Origin: Phallusia mammillata
Taxonomy: Eukaryota > Chordata > Ascidiacea > Phlebobranchia > Ascidiidae
Assembly (NCBI GenBank): GCA_003260075.1
Contig: QLIY01000790.1
Location: 1-64,000 of the forward strand
Length of the DNA: 64,000 nt
Direction of reading: 5' to 3'
Shown piece after piece: positions 24,722-36,200 of the stretch (its first letter is position 1; the number at the start of each line of letters is the position of its first letter). A model generated the notes under the pieces. That model was given only the letters and a program-made list of their open reading frames with translations, was not told where the DNA came from and searched no databases. A program made the position numbers and the translations under genes.

Positions 24722-25646
24722 TTGTTTTGCAGGGGACCCGAACCGGACCCGAACCAGTAAAAATGCAGTCTGTTCAATTTTGTGATTCTGTTCCAGAACA
24801 GAATACGCGAGATAAACAGTTATGTGTCAAAAAACAGTGCAGTGTCAAAATTCTTTTAGAGTTTGATCAGGTAGATGACAGGTAGAATTAAAACTGCGCT
24901 TTTTGCCCGAACCGGAACAAAACCCGAACCCAAAAATATACATTTTTAAAAACCTGAACCGAACCCAAACCCTTAAAAACAAAACGAAGTGAACCCGAAC
25001 CGAACCTGAACCCGTATGACAAGCGGTTCGACTCTAAAAACAAAACAAAGTGAACCCGAACCGATCGAACCTGAACCCATAAGACAAGCGGTTCGACTCC
25101 CTGGTCGTGGCAAACTCAAGATTAAAAAAACACAGCAAACTTATTTACAGTGCGTGTTTTAAATTTCAAAAACACAAATACCAACCGTAATTGTGAAAAG
25201 AATTCCACCACAGGTCAGCAAAAGAAAACTTGATGCTCTTGTGATGTATTTATCATCCAAATGCACGTAGGCCTGATTGAACAACGTCACCACGTTTGTG
25301 ATGTAATCAAACGCAATTATTTGCGCATCATAAAGTTGTGTTGTCACTCCCCATATTAACTGACAAAGGCTTAGCGAAAACGTCATAATGCAAGTAAAGA
25401 TGAAAGCCGCAAGTCTGCACTGCAAAATAAGTTTACATATTTTATCAAAAACATAACTACCAGAGAACTTGTATGTATAGAATACATCTTAGTGCAGGCG
25501 TTTCAACAATCGCCGTTGTCATCATCAGTGTAGGTTGTCAATCGAGCTAGCACTTTACATATTTGGCAGTTGAGCAAAATTAATGTTTGGCCTATATCTC
25601 CAGTTTGGATAGTCTCGTCCAGATGTTTATGGCGGGAAACATCAAA

Positions 25647-25718
<72 letters not shown>

Positions 25719-25785
25719 ACAAAAAAAATAATTTGTAACATAGTCTTACCCGATACAAGATTTTCTGCTTACGTTCGCTGGACAT
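22982..25785 (-). CDS. Tetraspanin (5 exons, complete)
   Basis: Four-pass membrane organiser of the tetraspanin family. Exons in coding order: 25785-25750, 25419-25186, 24559-24335, 23792-23343, 23302-22982; phases are all 0 and give 421 residues. TM1 follows a short basic N terminus, TM2-TM3 flank a basic inner loop, and TM4 lies near the end of exon 4. The large extracellular loop carries the signature CCG (C170-C171-G172), SDW, PTNCC (C188, C189) and a final GGC before TM4. Oddities are a Ser/Thr/Asp-rich insertion of about 50 residues in the loop and a cytoplasmic tail of about 150 residues, far longer than usual, ending in a Ser-rich stretch. The exon 4 donor could also be 15 bases upstream (23358). 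Specific orthology is unknown. Confidence 0.85.
23828..24125. repeat. Duplicated intronic segment joined by a G run
   Basis: About 130 bp is present twice, on either side of a run of 9-10 G near 23953-23962. The copies differ by a TATGAGTTA repeat unit and a few bases, as alleles would. It lies in a tetraspanin intron. Confidence 0.75.
24626..25103. mobile_element. hAT-type MITE with CCGAAC-rich interior and a 48-nt G run
   Basis: It starts CAGGGAGTCGAACCG and ends CGGTTCGACTCCCTG. Flanking 8-mers GTCGTGGT (24618-24625) and GTCGTGGC (25104-25111) differ at one position. The interior is a degenerate GAACCCGAACC array and contains a G homopolymer at 24672-24719. It lies in a tetraspanin intron. 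Confidence 0.8.
25647..25717. repeat. 71-nt poly-G run in tetraspanin intron 1
   Basis: An uninterrupted G homopolymer. One of several of 48-95 nt in the window; probably an assembly or sequencing artefact. Confidence 0.8.
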
Positions 25786-26263
25786 CTTTACTTCGTAGTG
25801 GACGATTTTTGCATAATTTGCAGAAAGTTTACATGGGTAGCAACGGCCAGTTTTAAACTACCACGTCATAAAGATATAGTGACGTAACAGACCCAATATT
25901 GTTGTACAGAAATAGCAGAACTACATCAAAAAAACTGCTTTTAAATAATACATGCTGTTATTTTAAGTGCCGTTTATTTAACAAGCTTCATACTGTAATA
26001 GATAGGTAATACTGATAACACCATCACACAAAACACAATCATACAAATCACAGTTCAGTAAAAATGATTTGACACATAGTTTTAGCACTCAATACAACTT
26101 GTAGTTTTACTTGTACACAGGCAGCTTTGTACATAATTAGGGCCATGCAATTTTAAACGCATAATATATTTGATGTGTTTAACTTTGTACCAATGACACA
26201 GTATCCTTGTCCACTTATATGTAGTGATATTTATTTTTTTAGCCCCACAAAATGTAGTGGTAT
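25786..26263. other. Spacer between tetraspanin and RIC3 (same strand)
   Basis: Holds the tetraspanin upstream region and the RIC3 3'UTR. AT-rich, with no exon seen. Confidence 0.5.
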
Positions 26264-28389
26264 TTATTTGTGTTCCTTAATATACGTCCTAATTTCACTC
26301 ATAGCTTTCATAACATCTTTTGTAGTGCTAAGTAGTTTCTGATTTTCTTCCGCAACTAGGGCAGACTTGGTGGTAGCTTTTAGTTCACTCTCCAGGTTCT
26401 GTTGACTTTCACCATCTTCCTTCACAACTTCCTCAATGAAATTGGCAGTTTGGAGTTCATTTTTCACTTTTTCTTCAGCATGTTTTGGCATTTTTTCACA
26501 TTGTGGTGAGTGTTCATTTTCTGATGAAGAAGTTTCAGTGTCATCAGAATATGAGTAAGTGTCATACCCATCTGAATAACAGGCGAAAAATAGACCAAAG
26601 TGAAATGAACAGCTAGATTGTCTTCAAATAATTGCGCACTTGGTAAATTTTGGTAACATGTTCATAAAGGTTTGAATGATTCATCCAAACACACACAACT
26701 TGTTAAAGCTAATAAAATACCTTTGTGACAAGAAGTACTTTCATCATCATCTGTTGTCGAATCAGATGATGTTGAATCATAATCATCCTCTACTTCAGTA
26801 ATTTTTGGTAGTTCTTCATAAGAAGCTGCATCATCGCTAAAAATATTGCTAGAGTTTAATTTTTTATGAGATAATATCTACACAAAACATAATTTGAAAC
26901 AGCTTAGGCAACTGTTAATAAGAGAAAAACTGAACAAAAGTAGGTTATTCCAATTAAGAACAACCTTTTTTGCCAAGCTTTCTCTTTTAACTTAAGCAAG
27001 CATGAATTAATATAAAAACATGGTAGCAAAATTTTGACAGCCAGTAAATTTGTAACAAGAATCCACAAATGCTATCAAACATATTTACCTCAACGTACTG
27101 TCACTTTCATCAGCTTCCATTTCGCGCTGATACACTTCAGCGATCACTCTGTTTGCAGATTCCAAAATCCTTTCAACTGCCTTTTCAGATTCATTGAGTT
27201 TTTCTTCGAGTTGATTTAATTCGTATGAAGCTGACAAAGAAAACACAGATTTACATAAATCACATTCAAAATTATACATTAAACACAAACTACAAGTTTG
27301 GAAACGTTTTTGTTTCATGCTAAAATCAATTAGCTATTGTATATGGAACAAATATTTTTCCCAAATGTGGAAAATGTTACAAAAATGGTAACAGAATAGT
27401 GAATGATTCCCAGAATCAGGTTACCAGGAAAATCAGTTTGTTTACTATTTAAACACAAACTAGGCACAAGTTTCAAACATAATTCTGCTCAAAATATAAT
27501 AGTTTTGGGTCATTAGTGTGGTATGTTTTTTATTTAAATGCAAACTATTGGGTATATTGGTATGATCTTCTTGCTATGTCAAGGATATAAATCATTCTCA
27601 CAGAAGAAAACTTACTGATTTTAGTCTGTTGGTTTCCTCCTTTTCTACGTGAACCATTTGATGCTAGAGGTGACATTATTTTGCTAAAGTGTTGAGTTTG
27701 GCTGGTTGTTGTTGGCTAACAAAAATAAAGTTAAAGTTTAAGTCAAGATATCACAAGCGGAAATATAAATGTACACAATTAATCACAAGGAATAACAAAT
27801 GAGCAAAAACAACTATCAGAAATCTTAGTTATTCCCAAATTAGCATCTAACTGTGAAAGCATAGATTTCCTAAACACAAAGCGTACCTTTTTTCGATTAA
27901 TTCTGTACATAATATACAGAACATAACCAAAGACACCAAGTGCATAATATGGGACAAGTGTTGCAGCCCATCCTTTTTCCTTTGTTGCTGCAGGTTCTAA
28001 AAGTTTTTTTTAAGTTTAAGATAACACAGACAGAAAATACAGATTATCATGCATTTTACTTTCTTGAGGGGTTCCTCGTGGGTTGGGATTTGAACCAAAT
28101 TGGGATGGTGTATACTCTGGTCGTATAACTGAAATAAAAATAGGTTATTTAACCCATTTAGATGTTGATATTTGAATCATTATGAAGCAAAATAACACAA
28201 AGCTGAGTAACACAACACAAAACAGATATTGTTACCAAAACATTTGTTACCAAATTTTTGTAACAGTTACTCAAACATTGGCCTACCTGTTGTTTTAGGT
28301 TTTCTGAAGAATGCAGGTATAACAACAGCAACAAAAAGCACAACCACTGCCCCAAAAACAAACATTTGGGTTTTCGTGTAGCCACTCAT
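26264..28389 (-). CDS. RIC3: RIC-3, acetylcholine-receptor chaperone (7 exons, complete)
   Basis: ER membrane protein that in animals assists folding and assembly of nicotinic acetylcholine receptors. Exons in coding order: 28389-28287, 28128-28060, 27996-27887, 27715-27616, 27230-27089, 26836-26721, 26571-26264; phases close to 315 residues. Two hydrophobic segments (residues about 8-28 and 69-88, the latter in VPYYALGVFGYVLYIMY) are separated by a proline-rich linker. Next comes the family's KITSYELNQLEEKL start of the coiled coil (from residue about 126), crossing a splice junction in exact phase. The C-terminal third is acidic and Ser/Thr-rich. Its start faces RPS11, 357 bp away, suggesting a shared promoter region. 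Confidence 0.92.
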
Positions 28390-28746
28390 CTTTGAAATTT
28401 AAAAAAGCAGACAAGACAATCAACTGCAATAAAAGGATTGCCACTTTAGTTTGTTAATGATACGAGAGCTTCTTCAACAAACGAAGCGATCGATCTATGC
28501 AGCTGATAGCAGCAACTTGCAAACAAACAATAATAAATAAAAACTAAAACCCATGTGGTTAATAAATTCTTCTGAGATTTATTAAACAGAACAGCAGTCA
28601 ATATATTTAAGTTTAAATCTTTATGTGGTGTTTATTTTAGCATAAAAATATGTTTTCCCCATTTAAATTTAAAACATTATTTCACGCATGACTGCCAACA
28701 CGCTTTTTTGCAGTGACGTAAAGTTCTTTCCCTCTTTTCCTTCACC
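28390..28746. promoter_or_regulatory. Divergent promoter region of RIC3 (-) and RPS11 (+), with 5'TOP tract
   Basis: 357 bp between the two start codons. 28724-28743 is an unbroken pyrimidine tract (TTCTTTCCCTCTTTTCCTTC) just before the RPS11 ATG, as in the 5'TOP leaders of ribosomal protein genes. A CRE-like TGACGTAA lies at 28714. The transcription start is inferred, not seen. Confidence 0.6.
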
Positions 28747-31286
28747 ATGGCTGATTCGGCGCAGGTTTGTACATTTTCGCCTTATTTTATGTTTTATGTT
28801 CATCTTTTCGTGTATATTTATGCATAAGCTGGGCATATTTTAGTAGTACTTCAGTTTTGCGCGAAACACAAAGGATTATTACATTAATATTGTTTGATTT
28901 AGTAAGAGTGCTCAACGCGGGTTAGTTTTATTACTTTTATATTTTATTTTTTAACAAATATTACACAATTTATTTATAACATATGCGTGTCAGTTATTTG
29001 ATGACATTAATACTTTATTATATTTTGAGAGTAATAAATTTCTGATTTGAATTTTTTTTCGATTCTTTATTTGAGCTTAATTTTTTCTGTTGAGCTTGAT
29101 TCGTTAAGTTTTTAAAAAACTCTCTTATGTTTATTAGACTGAGAGAGCGTTCCAGAGGCAACCAACCGTTTTTGTCAANATTACACAATTTATTTATAAC
29201 ATATGCGTGTCAGTTATTTGATGACATTAATACTTTATTATATTTTGAGATTAATAAATTTCTGATTTGAATTTTGTTTCGATTCTTTATTTGAGCTTAA
29301 TTTTTTCTGTTGAGCTTGATTCTTTAACTTTTTAAAAAACTCTCTTATGTTTATTAGACTGAGAGAGCGTTCCAGAGGCAACCAACCGTTTTTGTCAACC
29401 GCAAGAGGGTGTTAACGGGCGACAAGAAAAAGCTCAGACATGTGAAGAGCATTGGGTTGGGATTTAAGACACCAAGATATGTGAGTTACAAGTTAAAAAT
29501 GCACAATTGAAGCTAATGTCACAACTATTTATGCCTTGAATTTGCTAAATTTGGATGCAGCTGAAATGAAATTTACGGCATTTTTGCTAAATAATTTAGA
29601 CCCTAGTTGAAGTAATTGATTCTGATGTTATGAAGTCATATGCTACGTATTTGACAGTACTGATTGTACTGAACAATAATGCTTTTAAAACTTTAGTAGT
29701 TGTGAGCAAAAACATTATAGTCTATATTAATGTGTAAAACATGACTCTTTTATAACCCACAGAAGGCATGGGGGGGGGGGATATTTGACAGTACTGATTG
29801 CACTGAACAATAATGCTTTTAAAGCTTTAGTAGTTGTGAGCAAAAACATTATATTAATGTGTAAAACATGACTCTTTTATAACCCACAGAAGGCATGTTT
29901 TATCACTTATTAATTGCTTACACCTTTTACTATGTGTCACCCCTCTTTCTTTATCATTTGGTGCACCAAGTTGCCTTCTGTGGGTTTTTGTTTTAACGAC
30001 TTGATGATGACAAAAGAAATTGACGAACCGTAGACATGTAGTTGTGAGTTTTCCTAGGGGGGGGGGTCTAATGGTTCCTTTGCACACACAATCAATCCTC
30101 AACTGAAAGCCCAACAGACTAAGGGGGGGGGGGGGGGGGGTGCTTGGTTGTGTGTGTAAAAGATTCAGCTTTGGCCAAACTACCACAAACTATTTTGTTG
30201 CAACCAAATCATTGTAAAAATTCCTGTTTCACCTAAACAAATTTGGCAAATTTAGGCTTCAGTACATATTAAGTCACACTCACCAATACTTACCTGAATT
30301 CCACACAAGTTGCAAAAGTGATATTTAAACATACAAATAGAAATCACAATTGCGCTGGAGTAATAAATATGTTAGTGTTGTTCTTTGAAAAGTCTATGCA
30401 GAAGTTATAGAGCCCTGACTTTGCTTAAATATTAATGTATTTCAGGCTGTTGAAGGTAATTACATCGACAAGAAGTGCCCTTTCACTGGCAATGTCTTGA
30501 TTCGAGGTCGAATTCTGACTGGTGCAGTCATCAAACTGAAGATGCAGCGTACAATTGTGATCCGTAGGGATTTCCTGCACTACATCCCAAAGTACAACCG
30601 TTTCGAGAAGCGTCACAAAAACATGTCTGTTCATTTGTCTCCATGCTTCAGGTATAACTTTTTTGTTTTAGCTGCATAACAAAATAATAATGGTCTTCTT
30701 GCAGCACTCGCTTTACGTAGTATTGCACTTTTAAAGGTCTTAGAGCCTAAGTGTTTAACAATTGTTTATGTGACTAAATTTCACTTTCTGCGCACACAAA
30801 AAAGATATATATTTGAAGAATGTGATTTGTATGTGATAAGTGAGATTCGTTTTCACAATAAATGCAATTAAATAGGTTCTACCACTGCATGTAAACAAAA
30901 AGAAAAGTTGGAAGTTGCATCTGAAATTTTGTTTTGCATACACTTGAAGTTTTTTTCACATGATGCAGTTTGAAAATCACAACTTTTGTGCCATTTTTTA
31001 AGCGAGTAATTAATAGGCTATTGGTTTTCAAAGACTGATTTACCCTAGCCTAAATGTTTTATGATGATAATACAGTAATGCAAAATCATGCACATTCCTA
31101 CCAATGATTTAGTTAAAATATTAAATGTTTTGCCATGTCTAACTTTCATCAAATCCTCGCAGGGATGTACAACTTGGTGATTTGGCAACAGTTGGTGAAT
31201 GCAGACCCCTCAGCAAAACGGTGAAATTCAATGTGATCAAGATCGCAAAGGCCAAGGGAGCGAAGAAACAGTTCTCGAAGTTTTGA
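28747..31286 (+). CDS. RPS11: 40S ribosomal protein S11 (4 exons, complete)
   Basis: Small-subunit ribosomal protein (uS17 family). Exons: 28747-28764 (MADSAQ), 29358-29480, 30446-30651, 31163-31286. Phases close to 156 residues, against 158 in human. Recognisable stretches include [63 protein letters not shown] and the C-terminal KKQFSKF. The start is fixed by the 5'TOP tract and Kozak-like CACCATGG. A second, truncated copy of exon 2 with its intron (28960-29178) precedes an N at 29179 and is an assembly duplicate; I used the downstream intact exon. A polyadenylation-like AATAAA follows about 20 bases after the stop. Confidence 0.97.
28960..29397. repeat. 218-bp duplication across an N, containing a truncated RPS11 exon 2
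   Basis: 28960-29178 and 29180-29397 are nearly identical and separated by the single N at 29179. The first copy ends mid-exon at TTTTTGTCAA. This is almost certainly an unresolved join of alleles or reads. Confidence 0.9.
29655..29896. repeat. Duplicated RPS11 intron segment joined by a G run
   Basis: The segment from TTTGACAGTACTGATTG to CCACAGAAGGCATG occurs twice around about 10 G (29770-29780). The copies differ by a small indel (TAGTCTATATTAATG against TATTAATG). Confidence 0.8.
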
Positions 31287-33283
31287 ACTATGCCTCTGCT
31301 CTAAATAAATGAAAAATTCAAACATGCTTGTGTTTATTTGGACCTGCAATAGTTATGGCTCCTTTCAAGAGTTGTCTTGTTAAGGTGGTAGTACCTTTAT
31401 TCTTCAGGATGGCAGAAATTTATGCTTATGGCTTCATTAAGACTGAAATTATTTCATTATATCAAACTTTAGTAAGTACAAATTCAGAACAATTTAAACA
31501 GACTAGAATTTCCCAACCTTTCTTCTGCAGTATATTGGGCAAGACCTACATTTTTTGTGGCACTAAGCAGCAATCTTAGGATTTCAATTGAATGGGGTAT
31601 TTAGACTTATACCTGTCAATTGTAGTTGATCAGCTGGCAATACGAAGGGAAATGCTGGTATTTATGATTTTACCTGGCAATAAGGGGGGGGGGGTAAACA
31701 TGCTTTTGTTTATTTGGACCTGCAATGGTTATGGCTCCTTTCAAAAAAAGTTTGTCTTGTTAAGGTGGTAGTACCTTAAATCTTAAGGATGGCAGAAATA
31801 TATGTTTATGATTATAACTTCAATAAAACTATGAAATAATTTCATATTTCTAATGGTGCAACACTTTAGTCACATGAAATATGAAGCATGTCGCTTTTTA
31901 TATCTATTTGGGCTGTCATTTTCACCATTAAACTTATGAACAGATTTCATATTTCATTTTTGAGGTAATAACCAGAACAATTTAGCCGACTAGAATTACC
32001 TTTCTTCTGCAGTACATTGGGCAAGACCTAATTTTTTATGGCACTAAGCAGCAATCTTACAAGGATTTCCATTGGATGGGGTATTCAGACTTATACCTGT
32101 CAATTGTAGTTGATCAGCAGGCAATACGAAGGGAAATGCTGGTATTTATGATTTTACCTGGCAATAAGGGGGGGGGGTCAAAAATTAAACACAGGTTGAA
32201 ATTATTAATAAAACACAGGTTGTTGACAAGCATAGAAATATATTTCTGGCCATGATTGTTATGAACAAAACTTGGCTTAGTAAGAGGTACACCTTGTATA
32301 TTCATGACTAAATGCATTTGGTGACATATAAATAAGTGATTGTTTAGTTTTCACTGTGCAATGAAAGCAACTACATACAGACAAAAGCTTCAATGTCAAA
32401 CAAACTAAAGAACAGTAAAACTAAATCATGTAAAATTTGTTTTTGTCTACATGCATCAAGAACATTTGGGTCAAACAACAGAGAAACGAACTAAAAAATG
32501 AACTTGATGCAACATAATAGCAAAGAACACTCAATTAGAAGATTGTGATGTGCTGTGGGGGGGGGGGGTTCATGACTAAATGCATTTGGTGACATATAAA
32601 TAAGTGATGTTTTAGTTTTCACTGCGCAATAAAAGCAACTACATACGGACAAAAGCTTCAATGTCGAACAAACTAAAGAACAGTAAAACTAAATCATGTA
32701 AAATTTGTTTCTGTCTACATGCATCAAGAACATTTGGGTCATACAACAGAGAAACGAACTAAAAAATGAACTTAATACAACATAATAGCAAAGAACACTC
32801 AATTAGAAGATTGTGATGTGCTGTGTGAAATTAAATCAGTGTGAAACTCATGTACCACAACATGCATACAAACAATAACAACGTGTGTCAAGGTCAATTC
32901 TATGCGAGTAAATGAATCTCATGCTGCCTTCTGTCACCACATAAGATTTCAGTTAAACTGCAGTATCAATTTGCAAAGCCTTGCACTCGTGATTAACAGG
33001 ATATTGAATTATCCAATACACTAACTAAATTAAACACAGATCAATCCCTGTTACATTACAATTTGAGACTTCATATGCAATTAAGTGGAATTTGTGATTA
33101 AATGGAATGATTTGCAGCATAGGAAACTAAAGGTGCCCAACGAGTGGCATTAAATAAAAAGTAGTCTCTTGAAGTTGGTGGAAGCTGATCAGCTGTTTTA
33201 TGGCTTTGTGAAGACACAAGGTCCTATCCGGTACAAAAAATGTCAGGAAGGAATTTGGTTCAGATCAGTGCTGTATATCGCCA
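31287..33283. other. Intergenic region between RPS11 and the phosphatase, largely duplicated blocks
   Basis: Two pairs of near-identical segments: about 31323-31683 with 31695-32168, and about 32300-32550 with 32570-32820. They are separated by G runs at about 31683, 32168 and 32556. No coding signal. Probably misjoined alleles of one intergenic region. Confidence 0.6.
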
Positions 33284-36200
33284 TCAAGTGGTATCAAGTC
33301 GGATCGTGCGTAGCTTTCGCTCATCCACCAAGACGCACGCGGCCTCATTGGATCCACCGCAGTAGTAGGAAGATGAGAAGACGGTTAATAGTTTGCCATT
33401 TTGCTGGACCTTGAACACAAACAAAGGGGACTAATCGGAATAAACAGAAAACGATTTGTTGATGTTTTTAAAGTTCAAAGATTACATAAATCTTCAATAC
33501 CAAGATCTTGAAACTTAAAATTTCCCTTGAAAGCACTGTTTCAGACGCACTAGATTTTGATGTGAAGTTTCACAACAAACAAGCTGAGATGAACATACCT
33601 TTATAACTGGGATTAGCCATAAAGCGCTTATACATACCAGCAATCATATAAGGATCATATGATGGCATGATCAAGCCAATGAGACCGAACAAGCTACAAT
33701 TTTGCAGTGATTAAGAAACTGAACAATATAATTCAAACGTTTTTGATAGTTGTACAATTCGTTGCATACGCAGGCGCAGGTTTTTTTTGAAGGTTTGGTT
33801 TGGGTGACCGCTAAGTAGTTTTAAGAGACCGCAAGTGTTTCATTTAAATACCAAAAACTGTNCCGCAAGTGTTTCATTTAAAAACCAAAAAATAGCCATA
33901 TTAGTTGCAAGTCCAAATTTTGGGAAACCGCTGGAGAAATTTTGGGGGACCGTTTCTGCGCAGGCGTACTGTTTCTGAGGAAAATAACAATTGGAAACCA
34001 CAGCCCAGAAACATTTCGAACTTACTTTAAAGCCGATCTGTTGCACTTCATGCGCACGGATCACGTGACTAAAGCCATTGTCGAACAGAAAGCGCTCAAG
34101 TGCATCAGATGTAAACATGCTGGCTGTGCGGCGACGTTGGTTCGGAACAAATCCGTCTTGCTTCGACAAGCTCTTCATCTCCTCTAGCGGATAATCCTCC
34201 ATTCTGTTAATACAAGTGTCGGTGTTTAATGAAGATATGTTATCAGGATATTTTTCATTTTGTGTGAGGCCACTTTAGGAAGATTATGGAATCGAGTCGT
34301 AAATCAACAACACGAGATGGCGAAAAAAATACTTCCTTAAGCGAAAGCCGAAGGCTACTTTAAGCATGGGAAAATTTAGTCAGGACAGCATTGTACTAAA
34401 AGAGCGTTGCGTAAGACGAGTTTTAGTTTTGAAACAAATGTCACAAACATGCATTCGTGCGACACCATGTAAGCTAAGCAATGAGTGATATCTAGTTTGG
34501 CTTCTGTTTTATTGTGGTGAAAAAAAACTATTAAAGCATTTTAGTCCTTTTTAAAAAACAAGGTCGAAAACAAAGACTTAAAACTAATCCCTTACATCAT
34601 CCTTTCAGTTCTTGAATATTACTTATTTTCTTGCAAGCAAAAGACCAATTAACAAATAATTCACATTTAAAAATATTTCTTTGTTACGTGGACGCACCTG
34701 ATTGGATCGTTCCACATGAGTTCCCACGCGAGCGGACTTTCGGTTTCGGGATCGGAGAGCGGCCTGGGTACGTCATTGATCGCGTCGATGACGTTGTCGT
34801 GCGTGTCCTTGTAGAAGGCGCGGTTGGGAATTCCCCCATGCACCGTGAAAATCTGTGAGTTGTTTGGAAAATGGATTAAGCTTCCAATAAGCACCAACGA
34901 ATTAAATGTTGTTTCGCAAGGTACATATTTATCGGTTTTTGAATGTGTCAAATATGTGACGTGTTAGCGGGTCCAAGTTAAAATTCACCTTTAAGGAAAA
35001 GGTAATTGTTTTTCATGCCTAGTTGTTGCTTGCAGACACCGAAGAACAGTCCTGCTCTCTGCCCATATTCACAGTAAGTTATGAATGCAAGAGCTGCAAT
35101 ACGGAATGAAGCCGGCGTTTAAAGCATTTATAGACTGCATAATACGGTGTAGCTGCAGCGCGTTTAGCCATTATCCACCAATTGTGCCATTCACTGTTTT
35201 GCCTTCCATAACGTTTCAACGTTGCGCAGCTAATTTCGACTTGGTGATTGTTCAGTGCCATTGTGACGCTATATGTACCAAGCGAAATAAACTCAACTCA
35301 ACCCAACTCGTTTCCATGTTCTAAGCCAAGAAGTATATGCTATGAAAAAATCGAATGGAAGGGTGTGACTTTGACCGCTTATATGTAAGTAAAATTGGTG
35401 ATGAGACTCCAAAAACTATTGTATACCATTGCTACAGCGACACACAATTCAACAATAAGAAGTTTACCTTTTTATCCACGACTGCAGCAACGGGTAAAAC
35501 ATCAAAACAAGCGTTGATAGCTTCCCATATCTTCAGACCGTGCGTGTCACCGAACTTTTTAATACATTCGCTTTGAAATGAGAAAGCCACTTGTATATCT
35601 CGCAGCTCGTGGTTCCCGCGCACCAGGAAGATTTTGCTCGGACAAAGAATCTTCTGCGAGAGCAGGTAGGCCACCACCTGTGGGCGTAACAGCAAAAAGT
35701 TTTTTCTGAAAGGAACTTGGCCGAATGGTTTGGGGCGCCTGACCCATATACAGACATAAAAAACCCTGATCGGGATTCGTCCCCGGGAGTGTCCTGGGTT
35801 CGAAATCCGTGAAAAAAAGTTTGTAAATGTCATTTTTTTAGACCAGGAACCAGAAACATGCAGCTTTCTGCAGCCTTTAACTTAACGTCCTTACCCTTTT
35901 TGTTATGGTTACCCCAAGAAGAAGCTGATCAATTTCATAATAGCTTATTGCCCATTCAAAAATCGCCCTTTCTGGAAGTCATTCATAACATTTATAAAGA
36001 CAAAAACAACAGTTATATAGCGTTCCATTCGATTCCATTGTATTGCCTTGCAATTGCAAATAATAGAATAATAAGTATCTTCAATTGTAAAAAGACCCAG
36101 AAATTTACCTCAACCCCATTTGCTCCTCTGTCAACGTAGTCGCCCAAGAAAAGAAACCGGCAAGGTGTTAAAAGCATTCCAACTCTCCACAGAGCTTTCT

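Noticed and set aside
25647-25717. Poly-glycine or poly-proline reading frames through long G runs (also 51445, 53731, 56505, 63249)
   Set aside because: They are translations of homopolymers lying in introns, with no protein-like flanks.
22982-25785. A prominin-like or orphan four-TM protein
   Set aside because: The CCG, SDW, PTNCC and terminal GGC cysteines in the large loop identify a tetraspanin.
28960-29178. A second RPS11 exon or paralogous gene
   Set aside because: The copy stops mid-exon at an N and its intron is identical to the real one, so it is an assembly duplicate.
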